Of a stretch of 64,000 bases of DNA, positions 21,388-33,800 are shown one piece after another. The notes under the pieces were generated by a model. That model was not told where the DNA came from, searched no databases, and saw only the letters and a list, made by a program, of their open reading frames with translations. The position numbers and the translations under genes are program-made. The first letter of the stretch is position 1; each line of letters starts with the position of its first letter. This DNA comes from Gemmataceae bacterium (GTDB lineage Bacteria > Planctomycetota > Planctomycetia > Gemmatales > Gemmataceae): the NCBI GenBank assembly GCA_022842245.1, contig JALHPZ010000002.1, positions 1 through 64,000 of the forward strand, in the 5' to 3' direction.

Positions 21388-21613
21388 CTCGACGACTACC
21401 TGTACCGTGAACCGGGCGTGGTCAGGCTGACCGGGCACCGCGGCTACTTTCCGTGGGCGAAAGCGTGATGTTCTCTCCGAGAGCCGGATGCGGGAAATCC
21501 GTCTGTCCGGTTCAATGAGCGGGAGGTGGAACCGGGGCAGGGTTGGGCTCGTGAGGCACCGGCAGACGAAAGGGCCGGATACCGATAGGCTCAACCTAAA
21601 CCACCGCGCCACC
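21388..21613 (+). mobile_element. Group II intron remnant (3' end with domain V)
   Basis: Bases 21481-21513 match the 33-34 nt domain V of group II introns: GAGCC at the 5' side with the AGC triad, a GAAA tetraloop at the tip, a bulged 3' strand and closing GGTTC. Just upstream a short frame ends in RGYFPWAKA before a stop, similar to the tail of intron-encoded reverse transcriptases. Downstream to about 21613 the sequence resembles the conserved 3' region that follows such introns in bacterial genomes. The ribozyme 5' domains and the reverse transcriptase body are absent, so this is a fossil. Confidence 0.6.
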
Positions 21614-21881
21614 TCTCGACTCTACCCAGGACGCTGGGTGCGCGATTATTTTATGAAGGATTCCGGAAAGTGTGTTCCGGAGCCGGTCATTCGTCACGGT
21701 TTCCGTTACACCCTCGCCGGAACAGTTTGCCGGAGCGGTAACTTTTCCGCCGCAGACATCAGAAAGTAAGCCCCAATTAGCGCACGGCAAATCACGCGGC
21801 TTCTCCACGTTCTAGCTTCCTGATGAAACCGTCCACATTGGTCGGTCTTCGCCCTTTATAAATTCTCTCGATTTCGCCACC

Positions 21882-24800
21882 ATGAAACGGCACGCCCTGG
21901 CCTGTTTGTTAGCCCCGTTGCGCCGCAAGAAGTCCCGCACGATTCGCAATCTGAATCTGGAATCGCTCGAAGCGCGGGACAATCCCGTGCCGATTCCGTC
22001 AGTCCTCGGTCTCGGGTCGAGTAACCTGTTACTCGGCGAGCAGGCGAACTTCGCGTTCACATTTCAGAACACCGGCACGCTGCCCGGCTTCGCCCCGTTC
22101 ATTGAAGTGGCCCTCGACACCAGCGGCCCCGACGGCGCGGCGACGAACCCGCTGGACGGGTACGGGACGCCCACTGTCACGGGCGCGGGGCTGACGCTAA
22201 CATCGGCCAAGACCATCGTGTTGGACGGCGTGCAGACCACCTACACGAACCCGCTCACGAACGAGTCGCGGCCCGTGCCCGCCGGGTTCGGCAAGAACGA
22301 CACGATCTACGTGTACGCCCTGCCGTTCGGCAGCTTCAGCCCGACGCAATCGACGGCCGTGACGATCACCGCGCCGACGAGCAAATTCGCGGACGTGAAT
22401 TCGAAGCTGCCCATCGCCGTGTCGGGCGGCTTCCGCGACAATGAGGCGGCGTTGAACGGGCCGGGCATCTACACCGGCCCCGCAACGGCCGGGGTAACGC
22501 CGGAACTGTACCGCTTCCGCAAGGTTTACCTCGGGCCGGAGAGCGAGACGGCGACCGGGCCGAACTTCATCCGCCGCTACCGGCTGGAAGTGGACATCGC
22601 CGACGGCCAGACGCTGAAGGGCTTACAAATCAACGATGACCTGGCGAACAGCATGCAAATCGCCGGCATCAATGCCACGAACATGGCCGCGTTCACGACC
22701 GGCGGGAATATCTTCAGTGCGGGCAATCTCAGTGGCACGGCCGTGCCGACCACACCGGACGGCACGCTGAGCTACAGTTTCGGCACCGTGGCGGGCACGG
22801 CGGCGGCGGTCGATGCCGCGTTCGAGTTCGACTTCTACATCCCGCGCGACCGGGCGGGCGGCGGGCAAGTCGTGCCGCAAACGGCGACCACGGGAACGGA
22901 CAGCACGACGAACCTGAACACCGGCAGCACGACCGCCACGTGGAACCCGCTCGACACCCGCGACGGGACGAACATCGACGTGGCGAAGGCGATGCCGGAC
23001 AACGGCCCGCACTCGCTGGAGCAGCAATCCATCGCGATTCAGAAGCGGGTTGAGGCCATCGACCCGGCCACCGGCGCGGTGATTCCCGGTGGCCAGTCGA
23101 TCCGCCCCGGCAGCACGCTTCTCCGGTACACGCTCGAATTCCAGGTCTCGGACTACTACGCCTTCGACGACGTGTTCGTCCGGGATCAACTGTCCGACGG
23201 CCAGCGGCTGTTCATCGGCACGCGCGGCGCGGTGAACGCCTTCCCGACGATGATGGTGAACAACGCCTACCTGACCGGCTCGCCGGGCGGCAGCCGCACT
23301 ACCACGACGGGCGCGTTCGCGGGGCCGCAGGTGATCGAGTACCAACGCCGGCACACGTCGGGGAATGTCGATTCGGACCCGACTAGCTTTCCGGCGAACG
23401 GCCCGGCCCTCGGCGCGATTTCGCCGGGCGTCTTTTTGAATCAAACGGCCGCGCCGAACACGAACAGCACCACGGGCGGGAACTCCCTTCTCCAATTCAA
23501 CGTCTCGCAAGAGTTGATCGCCCGACTGGGAACGACGGCGGGCCGATTAGTCGGCGGCGAGATTAGCAACGCCGGCGTTGGCCCGGAGAACAATTCCATC
23601 GCGGGGAAACAGTTCGGCGGCACGACGGGCACGATTGTCTTCTATGCGGAAGTGGTCCGCGAGTTCAGCGACGCCTTCCCGTCCGGCGACGAGTCGGTGG
23701 ACCAGGGCGACGTGTTGAACAACAGTGTGAACGACCCGACCACGCCGGAGCGCGACGGCATCTTCGGCAACCAGCTCCGCCCCGCGGACATCAACGCGGC
23801 GACGCCGACGGAAATCGGCGTCGGCTCGGACGACAGCGGCACGAGCATCGCGATTCCGTATGGCCTGCAAGAGAAGCAGATTTACGCCATCAACGGGCAG
23901 ACGGTTCCTCCCGCGGGTCCGACCGACCCGCCGCTGTCGCTTCAGCCCGGCGACCGTGTGACGTACCGGTTGACGTACACGCTACCGATCAGCAGCTTCG
24001 AGCAACTGCGGATGATCGACTTCCCGCCGCTGCCGGTGATGGACGTCGACGACTCCGGGCCGTTCACGTTCGTCCGCGACCCGGCGGCGTACACGTTCCA
24101 ACCGGGGCAAGTCGGCGTGCTGGACGCGGCGGGTAACAACGCCACGGACGACACCTATTTCGAAATGTTCGCGCCCGGCAACGGCGCGGGCCGAAACCCG
24201 ACGGTCACGCCCGACTCGACGACCAACAGCGTGACGTTGAATTTCGGCTCGCATGACGACACGCAACGCCGGTCGACGCAGATTTCGGTTCTGATTACGT
24301 TCGTCGTCGGCGATCAACCTTTTGCCACCGACCTGTTTCTGACGAACCAACTTCGCATCGCGGAAGGGTCGACCAACGCCGGCGTCACGACGGTCGAAGA
24401 CCTCCGCCGCTTCGAACTGGTGCGGCCGTTCGTCACGGTGCAGAAGGGCACGGCCGCGGGCCGGAATACCGGCTTCACGGTCGGCAGCGGGGCGGATCAA
24501 GTCGTCTTCGGCGGCACGAACGTGGCCCTGCCGGGCATGGGCAGCAACGTGGCCAGTACGGTGGTCAATCGGGCGGGCACGGTGCTATCGAACACGAACG
24601 CGATCTTTAACGCGACGCAATCGACGAACGTCGGCGGGCTGAACATCACGCCGAGCAACCGCCCGGTGGACGCGGGCGACACGATCCGCTACGCGGTGGT
24701 GGTGCAGAACACGGGCAAGGGCGACGCCTTCGACGTGCAGATCACGGACACGATTCAGCCGCAGTACGACCGCGCGGCGTTCGTCCCGGCGAACAACCTC

Positions 24801-27800
24801 CGTGTGATCCGCGGCGACGGCACGGTGCTGACGGCCGGCACGGATTACACCATCACGTACAGCAGCGGAACCGGCACGTTCAGCATCGAACTGATCGACG
24901 CGTATTCGGCCGGCAACATCGGCGGGGACGACGAAGACAACCGCCTGGGCGGCTTGAGCCGCGGCAACCGCACGGCCGGGGCCATCACGAACGGCTCGAA
25001 CACGGTCATCGTGCTGTACGACGTGGTGCTGCTGAACACGACGCGGCCGAACTTCTTGATCACGAACACGGCTGTGATCCCGGTGTACGCGAACACCGAG
25101 GGCGGCGACGACCTGACCGATCCGGCCGTCGTGCCGGGGGCGACGGAACCGACCGACCAAGCCACGGTGCGAACGCGCTTGCCATTGGTGGCGAAGACGC
25201 TGATCTCCACGGAGTTCACCGCACCGGGCAACAACGCGGCCAACCAGGCGACCATCGGCGAGTACGTGACCTACGAAGTGACGCTGACCGTTCCCGAAGG
25301 CTTCACGCCGGCCGGGGAACTCATCGACACACTGGACGCGGGGCTGGCGTTCGTGGACGTGTTGACGTTCAGCAGTTCCTCCGGTTTGAGTTTCGCGAAC
25401 GGCGGCCTGCCGACGGCCGGTGCGAACCCGGACAACACGGCGATCGAGAACGGAGCCCGCACGATCACGTTCGACCTCGGCGACATCACGAATTCGAACA
25501 CCGACGACGCGGTCACGGAATCGATCACGATCCGCTACCGCGTCATCGTGCTGAACGTGAACACCGGAACCGGGCCGGCGAACAACCAGGCCGGGCAAAC
25601 GCGAACCAACAGCGCCCGCTTCGAGTGGACGAGCAACACTACGACGCTGACGAGCGTTCCCGCGGGGCAGATGAACACGAACGGCGGCGCCGTCACCGGC
25701 ACGGCAACGCCGATCACGCTCGTCGAGCCGACGGTCACGCCGGTCAAGGACGTGGCGAACGTCACCGCCGGCGGCACGTTCGGACAGACCACGCGCGGCG
25801 ACGCGGGCGACGAGATCGACTATCGAATCGTGCTCACGGCTGGCGGCACGACGGCGTATGAAGTGAGCCTGAGCGATCCGCTGCCCCTGTCGTTCTTCAC
25901 GGGTGGCTTCGCGATTCAATCGGCGACGTCCACGGGCACGATCCGCTTCAACGGCACCGCCCGCACGGCAACGCCGGCCGATTTCACCATCGACGGTGGC
26001 GGCAACCTCACGTTCCTGGCGGGCCTGGACGTGGACATGGACCCCGGCGCGACGATTACCGTCGTCGTCCGCGGCACGGACTTCACCGGCTCGACCGGGC
26101 AACTCGTCACGAACGTCGCGGAAACCCGGTGGAGCAGCCTGGACGGGACCCCCGGCACGCGGTCCACGCACAATGCGAATAGCACCGAACGCACGGGTGC
26201 GGACGGCCTGTTGAACAGCGGTGCGTTGAACGACTACCGCCAGACGAACGACGCGGTCATCGAATCGCCGCCGGTGGTCCGCAAGACGATCATCGCGACG
26301 TCGGAAGATTACACGTCGCCGACGACGATCAACCCGCCCGGAGTGACGACCGGCGTGAACACGGCCATCGGCGAAGTCGTGCGATTCCGCGTCTACGTTT
26401 CGATCGGCGAAACGCCGGTCGGTACGCCGACGGCGAACGTTCAGGTTCGCGACTTCCTACCAACGGGGTTGTCGTTCCTCAACGACGGTACGGCCCGGTA
26501 CGCGTTCATCTCGTCGAACGGCACGAACTTGTCGTCGAGCTCGCTCGGCACGGTCGGCATCAGCGGCAACGAGACGACGCTCGCCACGCTGGCGTCCGCG
26601 AGCATCAGCGGCGTGTTCGGCGACGCCGACCTTTCGACCTCGCTGGCGAGCGAACTGAACGAAGCCACGATCTACGCCGACGGGCAGGACGTGTTCTTCC
26701 GCTTCGGCGACCTGAGCAACGCCGACCGCGACAACAACGTGGAATACCTGGTCATCGAGTACAACGTGCTCGTCCGTAACCAGACGAGCAATCAGGCGGG
26801 CACGAACCTCGACAACTACGTGACGCCGGTTGTGAACGCGGCGTACATCAACATCGTCAACGACGCGAACGGCGACGGCCTCGGTACGGGCGAACCGACG
26901 ATCATCGTCAACCCGGTCGTCCCGACGAACCTGCCGTCGGCCCGCGTCACGGTCGTCGAGCCGAACGTGCAAATCAACAAGGAAGTCATTAACACGACGG
27001 GCAGTGTGGTTACTTATCGCCTGACGGTGACGAACCCGAATACCGGCAACACGACGACCGCGTTTAGCACGCGCATTCTCGACATGCTGAACGCGACGAA
27101 CTTCAGTTTGAACACCGGCTCCGTCAACGTCGTGCTGACCGGGGCGACCGGCTCGACGGACAACACGACGACGAACCTGGTGGACGTGCTAATCGACACG
27201 CTGCCGGTCGGGGGTTCGGTCGTCATCACGTACACGGTCAACGTGCTGGTCACGCCGACGGGCGTGACCACGCTCGACAACACCGGCAAGGCCACGACGA
27301 CGGGCCTGATGGGCACGCAGGCCACGCTGCCGTTCTTCGGCACGACGGCGGCGACCACGGGCCTGTCCGGCACGGCGACGGGCGAACGCACCGGCGCGGA
27401 CGGCGTCGGCGGGCTGAACGACTACGCGGTGCAGGACACGGAACGCCTCGGCTCGCTCGGCGACCGGGTGTACTTCGACGCCGACGCCGACGGCGTGCAG
27501 GACGGCGGCGAGGCGGGCATCGTCGGCGTGCCGGTCACGGTGCGGTGGGCCGGCGTGGACGGCGTCTTCAACACCGGCGACGACAGCGTCATCACGGTCA
27601 ACACCGGCACGGACGGCAAGTGGACGGTGAACGCGTTGCCGCTAGGGGCGAACCAGAAGTACCGCGTGAGCGTGCCGACGACCATCGGCGGAATGAGCGT
27701 GACCGACGTTCGCAACAACGGCGGGGCGGCGAACGCGAACCCGGACGGTCTCGGGGTCGGCGTGAGTGCGATCACGCTCACGGGCGTCGATGCGGGCACG

Positions 27801-30800
27801 ACGAACAACATTATCCAGGACTTCGGCTACCGCGGCACGGCCACCCTCGGCAATCGCGTCTACATCGACGCTGACGGCGACGGCGTGCAAGCCGCGAACG
27901 GTCTGGAACCGAGTTTGCCGGGTGTTACGGTCAACCTCACGTGGGCGGGCCTCGACGGCATACTGGGCAACGCGGACGACCTCACGTTCACCACGGTCAG
28001 CACCGCGGCCGCAGGGGTAAGTCCGAACTATCTCTTCTCGAACCTGCCGGCGGGTGAATTCCAAGTCGCGGTCAGCACGGCCGGTGGAATCGGGGGCGTG
28101 CCGGGTAATGCAACGCTCACCGATTCGCTCGATGACGGTAGCCTTTCAGCGTCCGGGACCGTCACGACAAATCTGACCACCGGCGAGAACGAAATCACGA
28201 TCGACTTCGGCTACAAGGGCACGGCGTCGATCGGTGATTACGTTTGGTACGACATCGACGCCGACGGCGTGCAAGACGCAAACGAACCGCCGATTGTCGG
28301 AACCACCGTGACGTTGCTCTGGAGTGGCCCGAACGGCACGCTCGGCGACGCCGATGATGTGACGTTCACGACGACGACCGATTCCAACGGGCTGTACCTG
28401 TTCCCCAGCCTGCCGGTGAACGGGGCGAGCGACCCGTACCGCGTGACGGTCGCCGCACCAGTTGCGTACCCGACGCAGACGTTCGATAGCGACGGTCTGG
28501 GCACGGTGAACAAATCGACTTTGAACCTCGGCCCGACTGAAGACAATCGCGCCCTGGACTTCGGCTATCGTGGGACGGCGAAGCTCGGCGATTTCGTGTG
28601 GCTGGACAAGAACGGCAACGGCCGACAAGACGGCGGCGAGCCGGGCCTCGACGGCGTGACCGTGCAACTGCTGTTCGACCGCGACGGCGACGGGCTGTTC
28701 ACTTCGGCGGGGGAAGCGACGCCGCTGCTGACGACCGTGACGGCGGCGGGCGGGGCGTATGCCTTCCCGAACCTTGCGGCCGGCAAGTATCAGGTCGTCT
28801 TCGGCAACAGTGACGGCAGCGTGACGTACACGCGAACGGTGGTGGATTCGACCGTGGCGTCGGACACGACGGACAGCGACGCGAACGTGAGCACGGGTGC
28901 GACGGGCACGTACACACTGGCGAACGGGGACAATAACACGACGGTCGATGCGGGCCTGTACGTCCCGATCAGCCTGGGCAATCGCGTCTTCTTCGACTTC
29001 GACGCGGACGGCAACCAGGACGCGGGCGAACCGGGCATCGCCGGCGTGCCAATCTCCGTCACGTGGCACGGCCCCGACGGCGCGTTCGGCGGTGGCGACG
29101 ACAAAGTCTTCAACACCACGACCGGTGCGGACGGCATCTGGACCGTGACGAACTTGCCGCCGGGGAGCTTCACCGTTGAAGCTCAGCCGGCCGCGGCGAC
29201 GGGCTTCACGAAACTGACGGACAGCATCGACAACTTGGCGGCGGCCGCGACCAACCCGATCGTGGTATCAACCACGTCCGGCGTCGATCGCACCGACGTG
29301 GACTTCGGCTTCCGCGGCACGGCCTCGCTCGGCGACTACGTCTACCTCGACGCCGACGGCGACGGCGTGCAGGACACGAACGGCCTGGAACCGGGCCTGC
29401 CCGGCGTGACGGTCACGCTGCGATTCGACGCCGACAACAACGGCTCCTTCACCGACGCGACCGACGGCCTGTTCACGACCGTGACGGGCGCAAACGGGAA
29501 GTACTTGTTCGCGAACCTGCCGGTCGGCGACTATCAGATCGCCGTCGCGACCGCGGGCGGAACCGGCGGCGTGCCGGACAACACGACGCTGACCGATTCG
29601 CTCAACGACGGAACATTGACCGCGACCGGAACCGTGACGACCAACCTCGTTCTCGGTGAAACGGAAACGACCATCGACTTCGGTTACAAAGGTTTGGCTT
29701 CGATCGGCGATTTTGTCTGGTACGACGCCGACGGCGACGGCGTGCAAGATGCGAACGAACCGGGGATCAAAGGTGCGACGGTCACGTTGCTCTGGAGTGG
29801 TCCGAACGGCACGCTCGGCGATGCGGATGATGTCACGTTCACGACGACGACCGATTCGAACGGGCTGTACCTGTTCCCCAGCCTGCCGGTGAACGGCGCG
29901 AGCGACCCGTACCGCGTGACGGTCGCCGCACCAGCTGCGTACCCGACGCAGACGTTCGATAGCGACGGTCTCGGTTCGGCGAACAAATCGACGCTCAACC
30001 TCGGGCCGACGGAAGACAATCGCGCCCAGGACTTCGGCTACCGCGGCACGGCGAAGCTCGGCGATTTCGTGTGGCTGGACAAGAACGGCAACGGGAAGCA
30101 AGACGGCGGCGAACCGGGCGTCGACGGCGTGACAGTGCAACTCCTGTTCGACCGCGACGGCGACGGGCTGTTCACGTCGGCGGGGGAAGCGACGCCGCTG
30201 CTCACGACCGTGACGGCGGCGGGCGGGGCGTATGCCTTCCCGAATCTCGCGGCCGGCAAGTATCAGGTCGTCTTCGGCAACAGCAACGGCAGCGTGACGT
30301 ACACTCGAACGGTGGTGGACTCGGCCGTGGCGTCGGACACGACGGACAGCGACGCGAACGTGAGCACGGGTGCGACGGGCACGTACACGCTGGCGAACGG
30401 GGACAACAACGCGAGTGTCGATGCCGGCCTGTACGTGCCGATCAGCATCGGCGATACCGTCTGGTACGACGCGAATAACAACGGCACGTTCGATGCGGCC
30501 ACGGAACCGGGCATTCCGAACGCGAAAGTCACGGTCGTCTGGTTCGGCCCCGATGGGGTGGCGGGCGGCGGCGATGACAAGTCGTTCACGGCCTTCACCG
30601 ATTCGGACGGCAAGTACCTCGTCACGAGTCTGCCGCCGGGCGAATACACGGTCAGCGTCGATCCCACGACGTTGGCGGAAGGGCTGGTGCAGACCTTCGA
30701 CCTCAACGGGGTTGGTACGCCGCACACCACAACGCTCACGGCCGTCTCCGGCACGAACCGGCTGGACGCCGACTTCGGCTACCGCGGCACGGGCAGCGTC

Positions 30801-33800
30801 GGCGACACGGTCTTCCTCGACATCAACAACAACGGCCAGTACGACACCGGCGAGGGCATCGCCGGCGTGCAAGTGCAGATCAGCGGCGACGTGGACGGCG
30901 ATGGCTCGCCGGAATCGTTCACCGCGACGACCGACACGGACGGCAAGTACACCTTCCCGAACCTGCGCGTGACGGACGACGGCGTCGAGTACACGGTCAC
31001 GGTCACCACGGCCACGCTGCCGGCGGGCGTGGTGCAGTCGATCGACCCCGACGCCACCCGCGACGGCGTCTCGACGGTAACGATCTCGAGCGGCGTCCCC
31101 GACGACGACTTGCAAGACTTCGGTTACCGCAGTACGGGGACCATTGGCGACACGGTCTTTCTGGACGTGAACGGCAACGGCCTGCCCGACACCGGCGAGG
31201 GCCTCACGGGCATCACCGTTACGATCACCAGCGACTTCGACGGCGACGGCCTGCTCGAAACGCAAACGACGACGACCGACGCGAACGGGAAGTACCTGTT
31301 CACGGGCCTGGTCACGAACGACGGCAAGGGCGGCGGTGTCGAGTACACCGTGGCCGTGGTAGCCGGCACGCTGCCGGCGGACGTGTCGCAATCGGTCGAT
31401 CCCGACGGCGTCCTCAGCAACGACTCGAAGGTCACACTAACCGATGCGGCGGGCGTCAACCTGCTCCAAGATTTTGGCTACGTCGGCACGGCCTCGGTCG
31501 GCGACACGGTCTGGTACGACGCGGACAACGACGGCGTCAAGGACGCGAACGAGCCGGGCCTTTCCGGGGCGAAGGTCAACCTCGTCTGGTTCGGCCAGGA
31601 CGGCATCGAAGGCAACGACGACGACGTGACGAGCAGCACGTTCACCGGCGCGAACGGCCTGTGGACCGTGACGAACTTGCCCGTGGGTCAGTACCGCGCG
31701 AGCGTGGACGTGACGACGCTGCCGAACGATCTGAACGTGCAGACATTCGATCTCGACGGCTTGTTCAGCGGGAACACGGCCCTCTTCGCGCTCGCGTTGA
31801 ACGAGAACCGCACCGACGTGGACTTCGGCTACCGCGGCACGGCGAAGCTCGGCGATTACGTCTGGGTCGATCTCAACGGCGACGGCGTGCAAGACGCGAA
31901 CGAGCCAGGCATCCCGAACGCGACCGTGAACTTGACCTGGTACGGCCAGGACGGCGTCCTCGGCGGCGGCGACGACGCAACGCTAACGACCGTGACCGAC
32001 GCGAACGGGAAGTACCAGTTCACCGATCTGCCGAACGGGACGTTCCAGGTGAACGTCGATAGACTCACGATTCCCGCGAATCTGCTGCCGACGTTCGACC
32101 TCGATGGTACGACCACCGCGAACGTGGCCCTAGTGTCACTGGTGACCGGCGAAAGTAATCAGACCGTGGACTTCGGCTACAAGGGCACGGCGTCGGTCGG
32201 CGATTTCGTCTGGTACGACGTGAACAACGACGGCACGCCGACGTTCGCGGAGCCGGGCATCGCGGGCGTGACCGTCACGCTCGTCTTCGGCGGGGCGGAC
32301 GGCGACCTTAGCACCACGAACGACAACATCACCTTCGTCACGACGACGGACGGCAACGGCAAATACCTCCTCGACGGCCTGCCGGTCAGCGTCGCCGGAC
32401 GGGGCAACCCGCTGCCGAATTACACGGCGACGGTTACGAACGTGCCCGCGATCTACACCGCGCAGACGTTCGACCTGGACGGCACGCCGACCGCGAACAC
32501 GGCCACGTTCCTGCTCGATTTGAACGAGAACCGCCGCGACGTGGACTTCGGCTTCCGGGGCACGGCCCTACTGGGCGACTTCGTATTCGAAGACCTCAAC
32601 GGCAACGGCGTACAAGACGCGGCCGAACCGGGCATCGACGGCGTGACCGTAAATCTGCTCGACGCGGCTGGGAACAAGCTCGCTACGACAAATTCGGCCG
32701 GCGGGGGAACGTACAACTTCCCGGGCCTCGCCGCGGGTAACTACAAAGTCGAATTTGTTTCGCCGGCGAAGTACGCCATCACCGCGAAGGACCAGAAGAC
32801 CAACGACGCGGCCGATAGCGATGCTGATCCTTCGACGGGTATCACGGCGACGGTGGCGCTCGCGACCGCCGAGACGAACGCGACGCTCGACGCGGGGCTG
32901 TACGTCCCGCTGAGCATCGGTGACACCGTATACTTCGACGCGAACGGCGACGGCACGCAAGCCGGCACCGGCGAACCGGGCATTCCGGGCGCGACCGTCA
33001 CTTTGAAATACGCTGGCCCGGACGGACTCTTCGGCACGAAGGACGATACGACGGCCAGCGCCACGACCGACGCGAACGGTAAGTATCTTTTCCCGAACCT
33101 GGCGCCCGGCAATTATCGAGTCGATGTTTCGAATATCCCGAACGGGCTCACTGTGCCGACGGCCGACCTCGACGGCACGGCGACGCCGAACACGACGAAG
33201 CTGACGGCGACCTCCGGCGCGGATCGCCTCGATGCCGACTTCGGCTATCGCGGACTCGGCAGCCTCGGCGATTTGGTCTTCTTCGATTTCAATGGCGACG
33301 GCGTCCAGAACAAGATCGAGCCGGGCATCGCGGGGGCGAAAGTCACCGTCACCTGGCTCGGCTTCGACGGCGTAGCCGGCGGAATCGACGACGTCGTTTA
33401 CACGACGACGACTGATGCGAAGGGCAATTATTCCATCGGTGATCTCCCTCTTGGGAAGTTCGTCGCGACCGTCGATCCGACGACGCTGCCGCCGGGCTTC
33501 GTGCCGATCTCCGATCTCGATGGAATCGCGACGCCACACACGACGAACGTGACGCTCGGCGCGATCAATCCGAATCGCCTCGATGCCGACTTCGGCTATC
33601 GCGGCACCGGCTCGCTCGGCGATCGCGTTTGGGAAGACTTCGATGCCGACGGCCAGCAGGATGCGGACGAACCGGGCGTGCCCGGCGCGACGGTGGTCGT
33701 CAACTTCGCCGGCGTCGATGGCGTCTTCGGAACCGTGGACGATGGGCTCTTCACGGCGACGACCGGTGCGAACGGCGTCTACAACTTCCCGAACTTGCCG

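Noticed and set aside
24585..31391. Very long minus-strand open frames (up to 707 codons) opposite the giant gene
   Set aside because: They mirror the repeat periodicity and strong codon bias of the plus-strand SdrD_B gene and are rich in Arg, Val and Gly without any domain.
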